A stretch of DNA of 24,301 bases from Pseudaeromonas sp041911695 (GTDB lineage Bacteria; Pseudomonadota; Gammaproteobacteria; Enterobacterales; Aeromonadaceae): contig JAYROM010000134.1 in NCBI GenBank assembly GCA_041911695.1, positions 1 to 24,301 on the forward strand, read 5' to 3'. Positions 14,318-21,655 of the stretch are shown in pieces (position 1 is the stretch's first letter; every line of letters begins with the position of its first letter). Position numbers and translations under genes: made by a program. The notes beneath the pieces are model-generated. The model was not told where the DNA came from, did no database searches, and saw nothing but the letters and a program-made list of their open reading frames with translations.

Positions 14318-16744
14318 TTAGCCGCGGCCACGCTTGCCTTGGGACGATGCTGCCGGCTTGCCCTTGGGGGCAGACTGGCGATTGCCTCCGCTTGGCTGGC
14401 TGCGGCCCTTACTGCCCGACGGCGCATGCCCAGCACGCTGGCCTGTCGCGGCAGCTTGTTGTGCCGGACCACTCTTGCCGGATTGTCCGCCCTTGTTCTG
14501 CTGGGTGCCCATGCCTGCAGACGCTTTACCACTGGTTGCCGCCTTACCGCCTGCACTATTACGCGAGGCATCCTGGCTAGCAGCGCGACCGCGCCCCTCT
14601 GCTGGGGCGGCCGCTTTACCGGTCAGGCGCGGTTGGTATTGCGCTTCGGTATGCCGGGTTAGTGCCGGACGACTACCGTTTTTCTGCTGCAACGCTACGC
14701 GACGGCGACGGGCTTCGTCATGCGCCGGTGGTGGCACCAGGAACTGCGGACCGGAGCCGATCAGATGGCTCATCCCCATCTCCTGCAGCGCTTCACGGAT
14801 CATCGGCCAACCCGCGGCATCGTGATAACGCAGGATCGCCTTATGCAGACGGCGACGGCGCTCGCCCTTGACCACGAACACTGACTCGGACTTGTAATTC
14901 ACTTTATGCAGCGGATCGAGTTCGGAATAGTACATGGTGGTGGCATTGGCCAACGGTGACGGATAGAAGTTCTGCACCTGATCCAGACGGAAGTTATTGG
15001 CCTTCAGCCACAGCGCCAGATTGATCATGTCCTCATCACGGGTACCCGGATGGGCGGAGATGAAGTACGGGATCAGGTACTGCTCCTTACCCGCTTCCTT
15101 GGAGTAGCGGTCAAACAACTCCTTGAAGCGATAATAGGAGCTCATGCCCGGCTTCATCATCTTAGAGAGCGGCCCCTCTTCGGTATGTTCCGGCGCAATT
15201 TTCAGGTAGCCACCGACATGGTGCATCACCAGCTCGCGCACATAGCGCGGATCTTCCACCGCCAGGTCGTAGCGCACACCCGAAGCAATCAGGATCTTCT
15301 TGATGCCCTTGAGCGCGCGCGCCTTGCGATACAACTCGATGGTCGGCGTATGGTCAGTATCCATATGCGGGCAGATCGCGGGATAAACGCACGAAGCGCG
15401 ACGGCACGACTCTTCGGCCTTCGGACTCTTACAGCGCAGCATATACATATTGGCGGTCGGGCCACCGAGGTCAGAGATGACACCGGTAAAACCTGGCACC
15501 TGATCGCGAATGGCTTCGATCTCATTCAGGATCGACTCTTCCGAGCGACTCTGGATCACTCGGCCTTCATGCTCGGTGATCGAGCAGAAGGAGCAGCCGC
15601 CAAAACAGCCACGCATGATATTGACCGAGGTCTTGATCATGTCATAGGCCGGGATCTTGGCGCCGCCGTAAGCCGGATGCGGAATACGTTGGAACGGCAA
15701 CGCAAAGACGTTGTCCATCTCCTCGGTGCTGAGCGGCAACGCCGGCGGGTTGACCCAGACATAGCGGTCGCCATGTTTCTGCATCAATGCGCGGGCACAG
15801 CCCGGATTGGTTTCATGGTGCAGCACGCGCGAAGCATGGGCGTACAGCACCTTATCAGCCCGCACCTTCTCGAAGGAGGGCAACAGCACATAGGTCTTCT
15901 CCCATGGCCTCGGGCGCGGCGGTTGCACCAGGATCGGCTTGGCCTCTACCGGCTCGCTGACTGCGCCGTTGTCGGCACAGGGCGCATCTTCCATATAAGG
16001 GTTTGGGATCGGATCAATGCGCCCGATCTGATCGACACGACTGGAGTCGACCCCTTTCCACTCCGGCAATGCCTCTTTACGCAGCACGGCGGTGCCACGC
16101 AGATCCTGCATGCTGTCGATAGACTCGCCGCGCGACAGACGATGGGCAATCTCGGCAATCGGACGCTCAGCGTTGCCATAGACCAGGATATCCGCCTTGG
16201 CATCAAACAGTACGGAACGACGAATGGTATCTGACCAGTAGTCGTAGTGGGCGATACGGCGCAGCGATCCCTCGATCCCACCAATCACCACCGGCACGTC
16301 GCGATAGGCCTCCTTGCAGCGCTGGGAATAGACCAGCACGGCACGATCCGGACGCTTGCCACCTTCATTGTTAGGTGTATAGGCATCATCGTGACGCAAC
16401 TTACGATCCGCGGTATAGCGGTTGATCATCGAGTCCATGTTGCCAGCCGACACCCCGTAGAACAGGTTCGGCTTGCCCAGCGTCATAAAGGCCTCTTTGC
16501 TGCTCCAGTCCGGCTGGGCAATGATGCCGACACGGAACCCCTGAGCCTCCAGGAAACGGCCGACCACCGCCATACCAAAGCTCGGATGATCGACATAGGC
16601 ATCGCCACTGATAATGATGATGTCACAGCTGTCCCAACCCAGTTGGTCCATCTCATCGCGCGACATCGGCAGGAACGGCGCCGGGCCCAGGCACTCGGCC
16701 CAGTATTTGGGATAGGAAAACAGGGAAACGTCCGGCTGCTGCAT
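14318..16744 (-). CDS. ygiQ: YgiQ family radical SAM protein
   Basis: This large cytoplasmic radical S-adenosylmethionine enzyme is of unknown substrate (UPF0313). It has 808 residues from the ATG at 16744, where the conserved YgiQ N-terminus begins (LFSYPKYWAECLGPAPFLPM). The frame is open 30 codons further up but those residues are not family-like. The N-terminal domain (about 1-340) includes DAYVDHPSFGMAVVGRFLEAQGF. The radical SAM core has the Fe-S motif C380-x3-C384-x2-C387 in RGCFGGCSFCS, then SDLGGPTANMY and YLIPYFISAHPGTRDEDM. The last 110 residues (699-808) are a low-complexity, basic Gly/Ser/Ala/Gln/Lys tail, probably disordered. It is divergent from the sulfide oxidation genes, with its own TATAAT promoter and terminator. 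Confidence 0.95.
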   Translation of the reverse strand: MQQPDVSLFSYPKYWAECLGPAPFLPMSRDEMDQLGWDSCDIIIISGDAYVDHPSFGMAVVGRFLEAQGFRVGIIAQPDWSSKEAFMTLGKPNLFYGVSAGNMDSMINRYTADRKLRHDDAYTPNNEGGKRPDRAVLVYSQRCKEAYRDVPVVIGGIEGSLRRIAHYDYWSDTIRRSVLFDAKADILVYGNAERPIAEIAHRLSRGESIDSMQDLRGTAVLRKEALPEWKGVDSSRVDQIGRIDPIPNPYMEDAPCADNGAVSEPVEAKPILVQPPRPRPWEKTYVLLPSFEKVRADKVLYAHASRVLHHETNPGCARALMQKHGDRYVWVNPPALPLSTEEMDNVFALPFQRIPHPAYGGAKIPAYDMIKTSVNIMRGCFGGCSFCSITEHEGRVIQSRSEESILNEIEAIRDQVPGFTGVISDLGGPTANMYMLRCKSPKAEESCRRASCVYPAICPHMDTDHTPTIELYRKARALKGIKKILIASGVRYDLAVEDPRYVRELVMHHVGGYLKIAPEHTEEGPLSKMMKPGMSSYYRFKELFDRYSKEAGKEQYLIPYFISAHPGTRDEDMINLALWLKANNFRLDQVQNFYPSPLANATTMYYSELDPLHKVNYKSESVFVVKGERRRRLHKAILRYHDAAGWPMIREALQEMGMSHLIGSGPQFLVPPPAHDEARRRRVALQQKNGSRPALTRHTEAQYQPRLTGKAAAPAEGRGRAASQDASRNSAGGKAATSGKASAGMGTQQNKGGQSGKSGPAQQAAATGQRAGHAPSGSKGRSQPSGGNRQSAPKGKPAASSQGKRGRG

Positions 16745-16780
16745 ACCACTACTCTGATCTGAATCAATTTTAGGGGCGGC

Positions 16781-16809
16781 ATTATAGCGGCTGGGCCATA
16801 GGTTGGCGA
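16781..16809 (-). promoter_or_regulatory. Candidate ygiQ promoter
   Basis: On the minus strand, -35 TCGCCA (16804-16809, four of six) and a perfect -10 TATAAT (16781-16786) are 17 bases apart. The leader would be about 30 bases. Confidence 0.55.
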
Positions 16810-16893
16810 AGGTTATTTTTTCACCAGCACACAAGGAATACGGCCGTTTTTTTCTGCCATGAATTAGCTTTTCCTGATATGACCACCTAGCAT

Positions 16894-16917
16894 ATTAGTA
16901 TTCACTAATTTTTAGTG
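16894..16917 (+). promoter_or_regulatory. Overlapping dyads upstream of the sulfide oxidation genes
   Basis: ATTAGT (16894-16899), ATTC, ACTAAT (16904-16909) forms one perfect dyad. CACTAA, TTT, TTAGTG (16903-16917) forms a second that shares its central arm. They lie just before the GAGGAGG ribosome site of the DUF2892 gene. They could be an operator for a dimeric repressor (ArsR-family sulfide sensors use AT-rich dyads) or alternative RNA hairpins. The regulator is not in this window. Confidence 0.45.
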
Positions 16918-16936
16918 CGACGAGGAGGAAACCACC

Positions 16937-17125
16937 ATGACCGTCGATAACGGGGTTCGCGTGGTCGCAGGTTGCATGCTGTTACTCTCCCTGGTGCTCA
17001 CCCATTGGGTGCACCCGGGATTTATCTGGTTAAGCGTTTTTGTGGGATGCAATCTCATCCAGAGCGCCTTTACCGGTTTTTGTCCGGCGGCCAGCCTGCT
17101 GAAGCATCTGGGGTTCAAGCCGTAA
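16937..17125 (+). CDS. Small DUF2892 (YgaP-like transmembrane) protein
   Basis: This 62-residue inner-membrane protein has two hydrophobic helices (about 7-24 and 28-46) and the family pattern VGCNLIQSAFTGFCPAASLLKHLG. In this family the two helices are followed by the FxxCP motif, as in the membrane part of the sulfurtransferase YgaP and in stand-alone proteins beside sulfide oxidation genes. A very strong GAGGAGG lies eight bases before the ATG. It ends 62 bases before the sulfide:quinone oxidoreductase start, on the same strand and with no terminator seen, so the two are probably co-transcribed. A role in handling sulfane sulfur at the membrane is inference. Confidence 0.85.
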   Translation: MTVDNGVRVVAGCMLLLSLVLTHWVHPGFIWLSVFVGCNLIQSAFTGFCPAASLLKHLGFKP

Positions 17126-17187
17126 GCAAAGCAGGGCAACGCCTGCTGGATGGGCCTTTGGGCCGTGTAAGGAACAGGAGACAGATC

Positions 17188-18459
17188 ATGGCGACTGTAG
17201 TGGTGGTTGGTGCCGGGCTTGGCGGTATGTCCGCAGCCTATGAACTCAAGGCTGAGCTCGGCAAATCGCACGAAGTCATTCTGGTGAATGACAAACCCGA
17301 CTTCGAATTTACCCCCTCTAACCCCTGGATCGCGGTGGAATGGCGCACCCGGGCGGATACCTCAATGCCCATCGAACCCTACGTCAAGAAAAAGGGCATT
17401 CAGTTTATCCCGTCGGGTTTGAGTAAGCTGGTACCGCAAGAGAATACCCTGACCCTGGCTGACGGACAGACCCTGCAGTATGACTATCTGGTGCTGTGTA
17501 CCGGCCCGTCACTGGCCTTCGAGGAGGTGAAGGGGGCAGGCCCCCATGATGGCGGCAGCAGTAGTGTCTGCACGCTGGGCCATGCTGAGCAGTGCCGCGA
17601 CAACGTCAACCAGCTGATCGAGCATCCGGGCCCGGTGATAGTCGGCGCCATGCCTGGTGCCTCTTGTTTTGGCCCCGCCTATGAATATGCCTTTATTCTG
17701 GATCGACACCTGCGCGACAAAAAAGCCCGCAAGCATATCCCCATGACCTTTGTCACCAGCGAGCCCTATATCGGGCATCTTGGATTGAGTGGCGTCGGCG
17801 ACTCCAAGGGGATGCTCGAAAGCGAGCTACGCATGCGGGATATCAGCTGGATCTGCAATGCCCGCACTGTCTCGACCCAAGAGGGTAAGATGGTGATCGA
17901 AGAGCTCGACGACGACGGGAATATCAAGAAAACCCACACTCTGCCCTACCAACACGCCATGATGCTGCCCGCCTTCCTCGGTATTCCCCCGTTGCGCGGT
18001 ATTGACGGGCTGGTCAATCCACGCGGCTTTGTCATCGTCAATGAGCAACAACGTAACCCCACCTTTCCGAATATCTTTGCCGCCGGGGTCTGCATAGCCA
18101 TTGCACCACTGCAAAAGACACCGGTACCGACCGGCGTACCCAAGACCGGCTATATGATTGAGGCCATGGTGCGCACCCTGTCGCACAACATCCGCGATGA
18201 GATCAATGGCCAACCCGCCACCACCAAAGCGGTATGGAATGCCATCTGTCTGGCGGATATGGGCGACACCGGGGCTGCCTTTGTCGCAATGCCCCAGATC
18301 CCGCCGCGCAATGTCGCCTGGTTCAAGAAAGGCAAATGGGTCCATCTGGCCAAGGTAGCGTTTGAAAAATACTTCCTGCACAAGATGCAGGTCGGAGACA
18401 CCGAGCCGTTGTATGAAAAGATGATGCTAAAGTACTTCGGTATCGACAAGACCGAGTAA
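17188..18459 (+). CDS. sqr: Sulfide:quinone oxidoreductase (type I-like)
   Basis: This membrane-associated FAD enzyme oxidises hydrogen sulfide to polysulfide or sulfane sulfur and passes electrons to the quinone pool. It has 423 residues. The FAD-binding dinucleotide motif is VVVGAGLGGMSAAYEL (residues 5-20). The three redox-active cysteines are all present: C128 (SVCTL), C160 (GASCFGPAYEY) and C354 (NAICLADMGD). They correspond to C128, C160 and C356 of the Acidithiobacillus ferrooxidans enzyme, which the whole protein resembles. The conserved blocks SEPYIGHLGL and TPVPTGVPKTGYMIE and the C-terminal amphipathic region WVHLAKVAFEKYF (membrane contact) are visible. AGGAG lies seven bases before the ATG. 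The longer frame upstream overlaps the DUF2892 gene and was not chosen. Role: sulfide detoxification or energy gain. Confidence 0.93.
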   Translation: MATVVVVGAGLGGMSAAYELKAELGKSHEVILVNDKPDFEFTPSNPWIAVEWRTRADTSMPIEPYVKKKGIQFIPSGLSKLVPQENTLTLADGQTLQYDYLVLCTGPSLAFEEVKGAGPHDGGSSSVCTLGHAEQCRDNVNQLIEHPGPVIVGAMPGASCFGPAYEYAFILDRHLRDKKARKHIPMTFVTSEPYIGHLGLSGVGDSKGMLESELRMRDISWICNARTVSTQEGKMVIEELDDDGNIKKTHTLPYQHAMMLPAFLGIPPLRGIDGLVNPRGFVIVNEQQRNPTFPNIFAAGVCIAIAPLQKTPVPTGVPKTGYMIEAMVRTLSHNIRDEINGQPATTKAVWNAICLADMGDTGAAFVAMPQIPPRNVAWFKKGKWVHLAKVAFEKYFLHKMQVGDTEPLYEKMMLKYFGIDKTE

Positions 18460-18471
18460 CCCTCGCGCTGC

Positions 18472-18497
18472 GCGCGCCAGCGACATCACTGGCGCGC
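18472..18497 (+). terminator. GC-rich hairpin after the sulfide:quinone oxidoreductase gene
   Basis: A perfect 9-bp stem, arms GCGCGCCAG (18472-18480) and CTGGCGCGC (18489-18497), with an 8-base loop begins 13 bases after the stop. The following sequence lacks a T run, so termination efficiency is uncertain. A second small hairpin, GCTCAA-CTTT-TTGAGC, is at 18536-18551. Confidence 0.5.
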
Positions 18498-18667
18498 CTG
18501 TTCACGCGCCTCATTCCCGATTTCTTCCAATGATCGCTCAACTTTTTGAGCATGCCAGTCGCTTTATCCCTCGAAGGTGTATTCAAGGCAGCCCCTGCCT
18601 TACGTGCAATAAGCAGTCCGGACCACCTGTTCTGGGTTATTGACGACACATCATAGAGGATTGAGGT

Positions 18668-19861
18668 TTGGACGCGATTCAGCTGGAACTATGTAAAGAT
18701 CTTGAGCACATCTCGCAACGCAAAAAGAAGCAGAACATCATTCTGTTCTTTGGACGAGACACCTTCTCCGACAACAGCAAGTACCTCTATCTCTATATGC
18801 AGGCTCACTGCAAAGCATTCCAGGTGATCTGGTGCAGTACCTGTGCGCCATTGATTCAGCAGTTACGCCAGCATGACCTGCCCTGCTTTCTGATGACCGA
18901 GGATGAAAAGGCAACCCACTCCCTGTTTCTTGAAGCAGCGATTGCCGTGTTCTGCATCAACCCTCTGGAGGTCACTCGTGGCAACCTGACCCCGTTGGCC
19001 TGCCTCAAAGGCGCCATGTCGCTACAGCTGTGGCATGGGGTTGGTCTCAAACGGTTGGATCTGGCCCTGACTGCGCATATGGATGTGGCCAACATCGTCC
19101 AGAGCAAGTCACTGGCGATGGTCAGCAGTTCCGATTATTACTTGAGCCCATCCAAAATCGTCGATGTCGGTTGGCATGAGTTTTTTGGTGCGCGCCGCCT
19201 GTTGCGGGCCGGCTACCCACGCAATGAAGTACTGCTACGTGAAGCGACGCCGCACGAAATGATCGGTTCCGCGTTGCACCCAACGGTCGAACAAGGGCTC
19301 TATCACAGCCCGAACAAGAAGATCCTGCTCGCGCCGACACATGAAAAAAATGCCGGACTGAACAACAAGGATATGCTGGCGGCGATTCTGGTCTACTGCA
19401 AACAGCGCAACATCAATGTGTTCGTCAAACGTCACCCGTTTGTACAACCCAAAGGCGAAGTGGAGAGCCAGATCGGCAATTTGTTCAACATTCCTTCCGG
19501 GCTCGATATTTACCCACATCTTAAACAATTTGACGCCTTGGTCACCGACTACTCCTCGATCGTTTTCGATTACTTGTTGGTTGATAAACCCGTGATCAGC
19601 GTGGAAGCCAAAGACAATGCACGCTTTGGATATTCACTCGTACCCGGCGGAGACAGTTTCAGTTACATGTTCAATATTGAAAACCTGCCAACCGTCTTTG
19701 ATACCGCACTGGAAAACGACCACAAGTCGACGGAAAGAAAAACACTCAAGAACATCATGTTCAGCAGCAACAACCAGCGCGCCAATGAAGAAATTACCCA
19801 GAAAATTCTGGCTGCATGGAAAAAGCGCGAAAGCAACGCCTACAAAATTGAGTTGGTGTAA
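18668..19861 (+). CDS. CDP-polyol phosphotransferase, TagF/TarL-like (probable ribitol-phosphate transferase)
   Basis: This enzyme of the CDP-glycerol glycerophosphotransferase family (Glyphos_transf) transfers glycerol- or ribitol-phosphate from a CDP-activated donor to a surface glycan or teichoic acid-like acceptor. It has 397 residues. Family motifs are QLWHGVGLKR (120-129, catalytic-type His123), GYPRNE (182-187), KRHP (254-257, second His256) and TDYSSIVFD (293-301). No membrane helix is present, so it acts on the cytoplasmic face, as TagF/TagB do. The start is a TTG seven bases after AGAGGA; no in-frame ATG lies near the N-terminus. It is 38 bases upstream of the CDP-ribitol synthesis gene, making ribitol phosphate the likeliest substrate (inference). 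It is more AT-rich than the neighbours, suggesting transfer. Confidence 0.85.
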   Translation: MDAIQLELCKDLEHISQRKKKQNIILFFGRDTFSDNSKYLYLYMQAHCKAFQVIWCSTCAPLIQQLRQHDLPCFLMTEDEKATHSLFLEAAIAVFCINPLEVTRGNLTPLACLKGAMSLQLWHGVGLKRLDLALTAHMDVANIVQSKSLAMVSSSDYYLSPSKIVDVGWHEFFGARRLLRAGYPRNEVLLREATPHEMIGSALHPTVEQGLYHSPNKKILLAPTHEKNAGLNNKDMLAAILVYCKQRNINVFVKRHPFVQPKGEVESQIGNLFNIPSGLDIYPHLKQFDALVTDYSSIVFDYLLVDKPVISVEAKDNARFGYSLVPGGDSFSYMFNIENLPTVFDTALENDHKSTERKTLKNIMFSSNNQRANEEITQKILAAWKKRESNAYKIELV

Positions 19862-19899
19862 ATCATCAGACGACTACAAGCAGTGGAATGGAACATATC

Positions 19900-21276
19900 A
19901 TGAGAAACATTGCCGTAATTTTGGCCTCAGGCACAGGTAGTCGGTTCGGATCCAAGGTACCCAAGCAGTTTGTCAAACTGGCGGGGAAACCGGTTATCCA
20001 ATACACCATAGAGGTGTTTCAATCCGCACCGGATATTGATGAGATCATCATTGTCACCTGTGATGACTATATTGATCTGGTCAGCGAGTTGGTGATGGTC
20101 AACAATCTGTCCAAGGTCACCAAAGTGATCTCCGGTGGCAAAGAGCGGTATGAGTCCTCCTGGTCCGCTCTGCATGCCATCACCGACGATGAGTGCAATG
20201 TTATTTTTCATGATGCGGTCCGCCCATTTGTGTCACAACGCATTATTGCGGATTGCGTCGAGGCGCTGAACGACCATAAAGCCGTAGATGTCGCGGTCGG
20301 CGCCATCGATACCATCATTAAAGTTAAAAATAACAATGTGATGGCTATTCCTGATCGCCGTTTTTTGCGTCGAGGACAAACCCCGCAGGCTTTCAAAAAG
20401 AGTGCGATTGTTGCGGCCTATAACGAATTCATTCATGCAGAGGTCAAAGTAGCCAGCGATGATTGCGGCATCTTTATGCGGGCATTTCCCCATGAGCCGG
20501 TCTATATCGTGGAAGGGGAAGAGTCTAACTTCAAGATCACCCACCAACAGGATATTTACCTGGCGGACAACATCATCCGTGACGGAATTCATGCGCATGT
20601 CGACAAGATAGACCTAGAACGTGACATGTCTAATCTGGTGGTGGTCATTTTTGGCGGCACCAGTGGTATCGGCTGCGCCTTGGCGGGAAAGGTTCGCATG
20701 CTGGGCGGAAATATTTATTGTTATGGTCGCTCCAACGGTTGCGATATTACTGATTGCGAGCAAATTGCTCACGCCCTCGCGCACGTTCAGCAGATAGAAG
20801 GCAAGATTGATTTTATTGTTAACTCCGCCGGTGTGCTGATTAAAAAACCACTCTCTTTCGCCTCGGATGAGGATATTGCCCTGAGTTGCAATGTGAACTA
20901 TCTCGGCGCTATCAACATTGCCAAAGAGAGTTATCAATACCTGGAAGTCAGCCATGGCATGCTATTGAACTTTACCTCCAGCTCCTATACCCGAGGTCGC
21001 GCTGGGTATGCGCTTTACTCATCGTCCAAGGCAGCCGTTGTGAATTTAACCCAAGCCTTATCCGAAGAGTGGAATCCCAAGGGTATCAAGGTGAACTGCA
21101 TCAACCCGGAAAGAACGGCCACGCCGATGCGTACCGCTAATTTCGGCATTGAACCGGCAGAATCATTGCTCTCCGCAGAAGAGGTCGCCGACGTGGCGCT
21201 GTCGGTCATGCTCTCCTCCATCACCGGGCAGATCATCCCGGTGAAAAAGCCCCTGTCGCTGAGCTTGGTGTCGTAA
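19900..21276 (+). CDS. Bifunctional CDP-ribitol synthase: ribitol-5-phosphate cytidylyltransferase fused to ribulose-5-phosphate reductase (SDR)
   Basis: This cytoplasmic fusion enzyme probably reduces ribulose 5-phosphate to ribitol 5-phosphate and activates it with CTP to CDP-ribitol, like Haemophilus influenzae Bcs1/Acs1. It has 458 residues from the ATG at 19900; an in-frame ATG at 19888 is possible but has a poorer ribosome site. Residues 1-235 form the IspD-type cytidylyltransferase, with ILASGTGSRFG and PKQF (8-24), HDAVRPFV (104-111), TPQAF and the V-EGEESNFKIT block. Residues 245-445 form a short-chain dehydrogenase, with GGTSGIG (252-258), NSAG (308-311), Y373-x3-K377 and NPERTATPMR (402-411). 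True IspD lacks the SDR half, so isoprenoid synthesis is unlikely. It follows its transferase partner closely, and the CDS is visibly richer in AT than flanking genes. Confidence 0.87.
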   Translation: MRNIAVILASGTGSRFGSKVPKQFVKLAGKPVIQYTIEVFQSAPDIDEIIIVTCDDYIDLVSELVMVNNLSKVTKVISGGKERYESSWSALHAITDDECNVIFHDAVRPFVSQRIIADCVEALNDHKAVDVAVGAIDTIIKVKNNNVMAIPDRRFLRRGQTPQAFKKSAIVAAYNEFIHAEVKVASDDCGIFMRAFPHEPVYIVEGEESNFKITHQQDIYLADNIIRDGIHAHVDKIDLERDMSNLVVVIFGGTSGIGCALAGKVRMLGGNIYCYGRSNGCDITDCEQIAHALAHVQQIEGKIDFIVNSAGVLIKKPLSFASDEDIALSCNVNYLGAINIAKESYQYLEVSHGMLLNFTSSSYTRGRAGYALYSSSKAAVVNLTQALSEEWNPKGIKVNCINPERTATPMRTANFGIEPAESLLSAEEVADVALSVMLSSITGQIIPVKKPLSLSLVS

Positions 21277-21357
21277 GTCGCGGACAACCCCCTTTAATTC
21301 GATCCACGAGGCTGCCATTCAGTCTCGTGATCTCATTGCAGCGAAAAAACACAATGC

Positions 21358-21393
21358 AAAAGGGCCAGATGATTTTCATCATCTAGCCCTTTA
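21358..21393. terminator. Terminator of tRNA-Ser, possibly shared with the CDP-ribitol gene
   Basis: Arms 21359-21373 and 21378-21392 form a 15-bp stem. It is continuous on the minus strand (one G-U pair, GAAA tetraloop, TTTT tail from 21358-21361) and has one C-A mismatch on the plus strand. It therefore suits termination of the minus-strand tRNA best and may also stop plus-strand transcripts. Confidence 0.8.
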
Positions 21394-21399
21394 TACATC

Positions 21400-21487
21400 T
21401 GGCGGAGGGGGTGGGATTTGAACCCACGGATGGTCGCCCATCGACGGTTTTCAAGACCGTTGCATTAAGCCGCTCTGCCACCCCTCC
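21400..21487 (-). tRNA. tRNA-Ser (anticodon UGA)
   Basis: This 88-base gene has the CCA end encoded (21400-21402). The acceptor stem pairs GGAGGGG with CCCCTCC and is followed by discriminator G. The anticodon TGA (complement of 21451-21453) sits in CTTGAAA and reads UCA. A long variable arm and the T-loop GGTTCAAATCC are visible, as in class II serine tRNAs. Confidence 0.97.
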
Positions 21488-21498
21488 AATGCGGGCGC

Positions 21499-21528
21499 AT
21501 CTTACGTCAGGGCGATGCATCTTGTAAA
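21499..21528 (-). promoter_or_regulatory. tRNA-Ser promoter with GC-rich discriminator
   Basis: On the minus strand, -35 TTTACA (21523-21528) and -10 TAAGAT (21499-21504) are 18 bases apart. They are followed by GCGCCCGC, the GC-rich discriminator typical of stringently controlled stable-RNA promoters. Transcription would start about five bases before the mature tRNA. Confidence 0.7.
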
Positions 21529-21655
21529 GGGGCTAAATCCACCTGCCGAACTGATTGCTCAGTCTTTCGACGCCCTGTGATGCAACGCATGGTTTTGCCT
21601 GTCGAATCTTTTAGTTATCATAGGGTTTTTGCACATCTTCGCGTGCCGAGGCCTT

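Noticed and set aside
15050..16234. Plus-strand open frame of 394 codons opposite ygiQ
   Set aside because: It is antisense to a confidently identified radical SAM protein and has no ribosome site or domain.
19900..20620. IspD (isoprenoid pathway) assignment for the cytidylyltransferase half
   Set aside because: The fused SDR domain and the adjacent TagF-like gene fit CDP-ribitol synthesis. IspD is normally a stand-alone or IspF-fused protein.
18460..21487. Integrative element bounded by tRNA-Ser attachment sites
   Set aside because: I looked for a copy of the tRNA 3' end on the far side of the cassette and for an integrase and found neither. Transfer is still possible but an integrative element is not supported.
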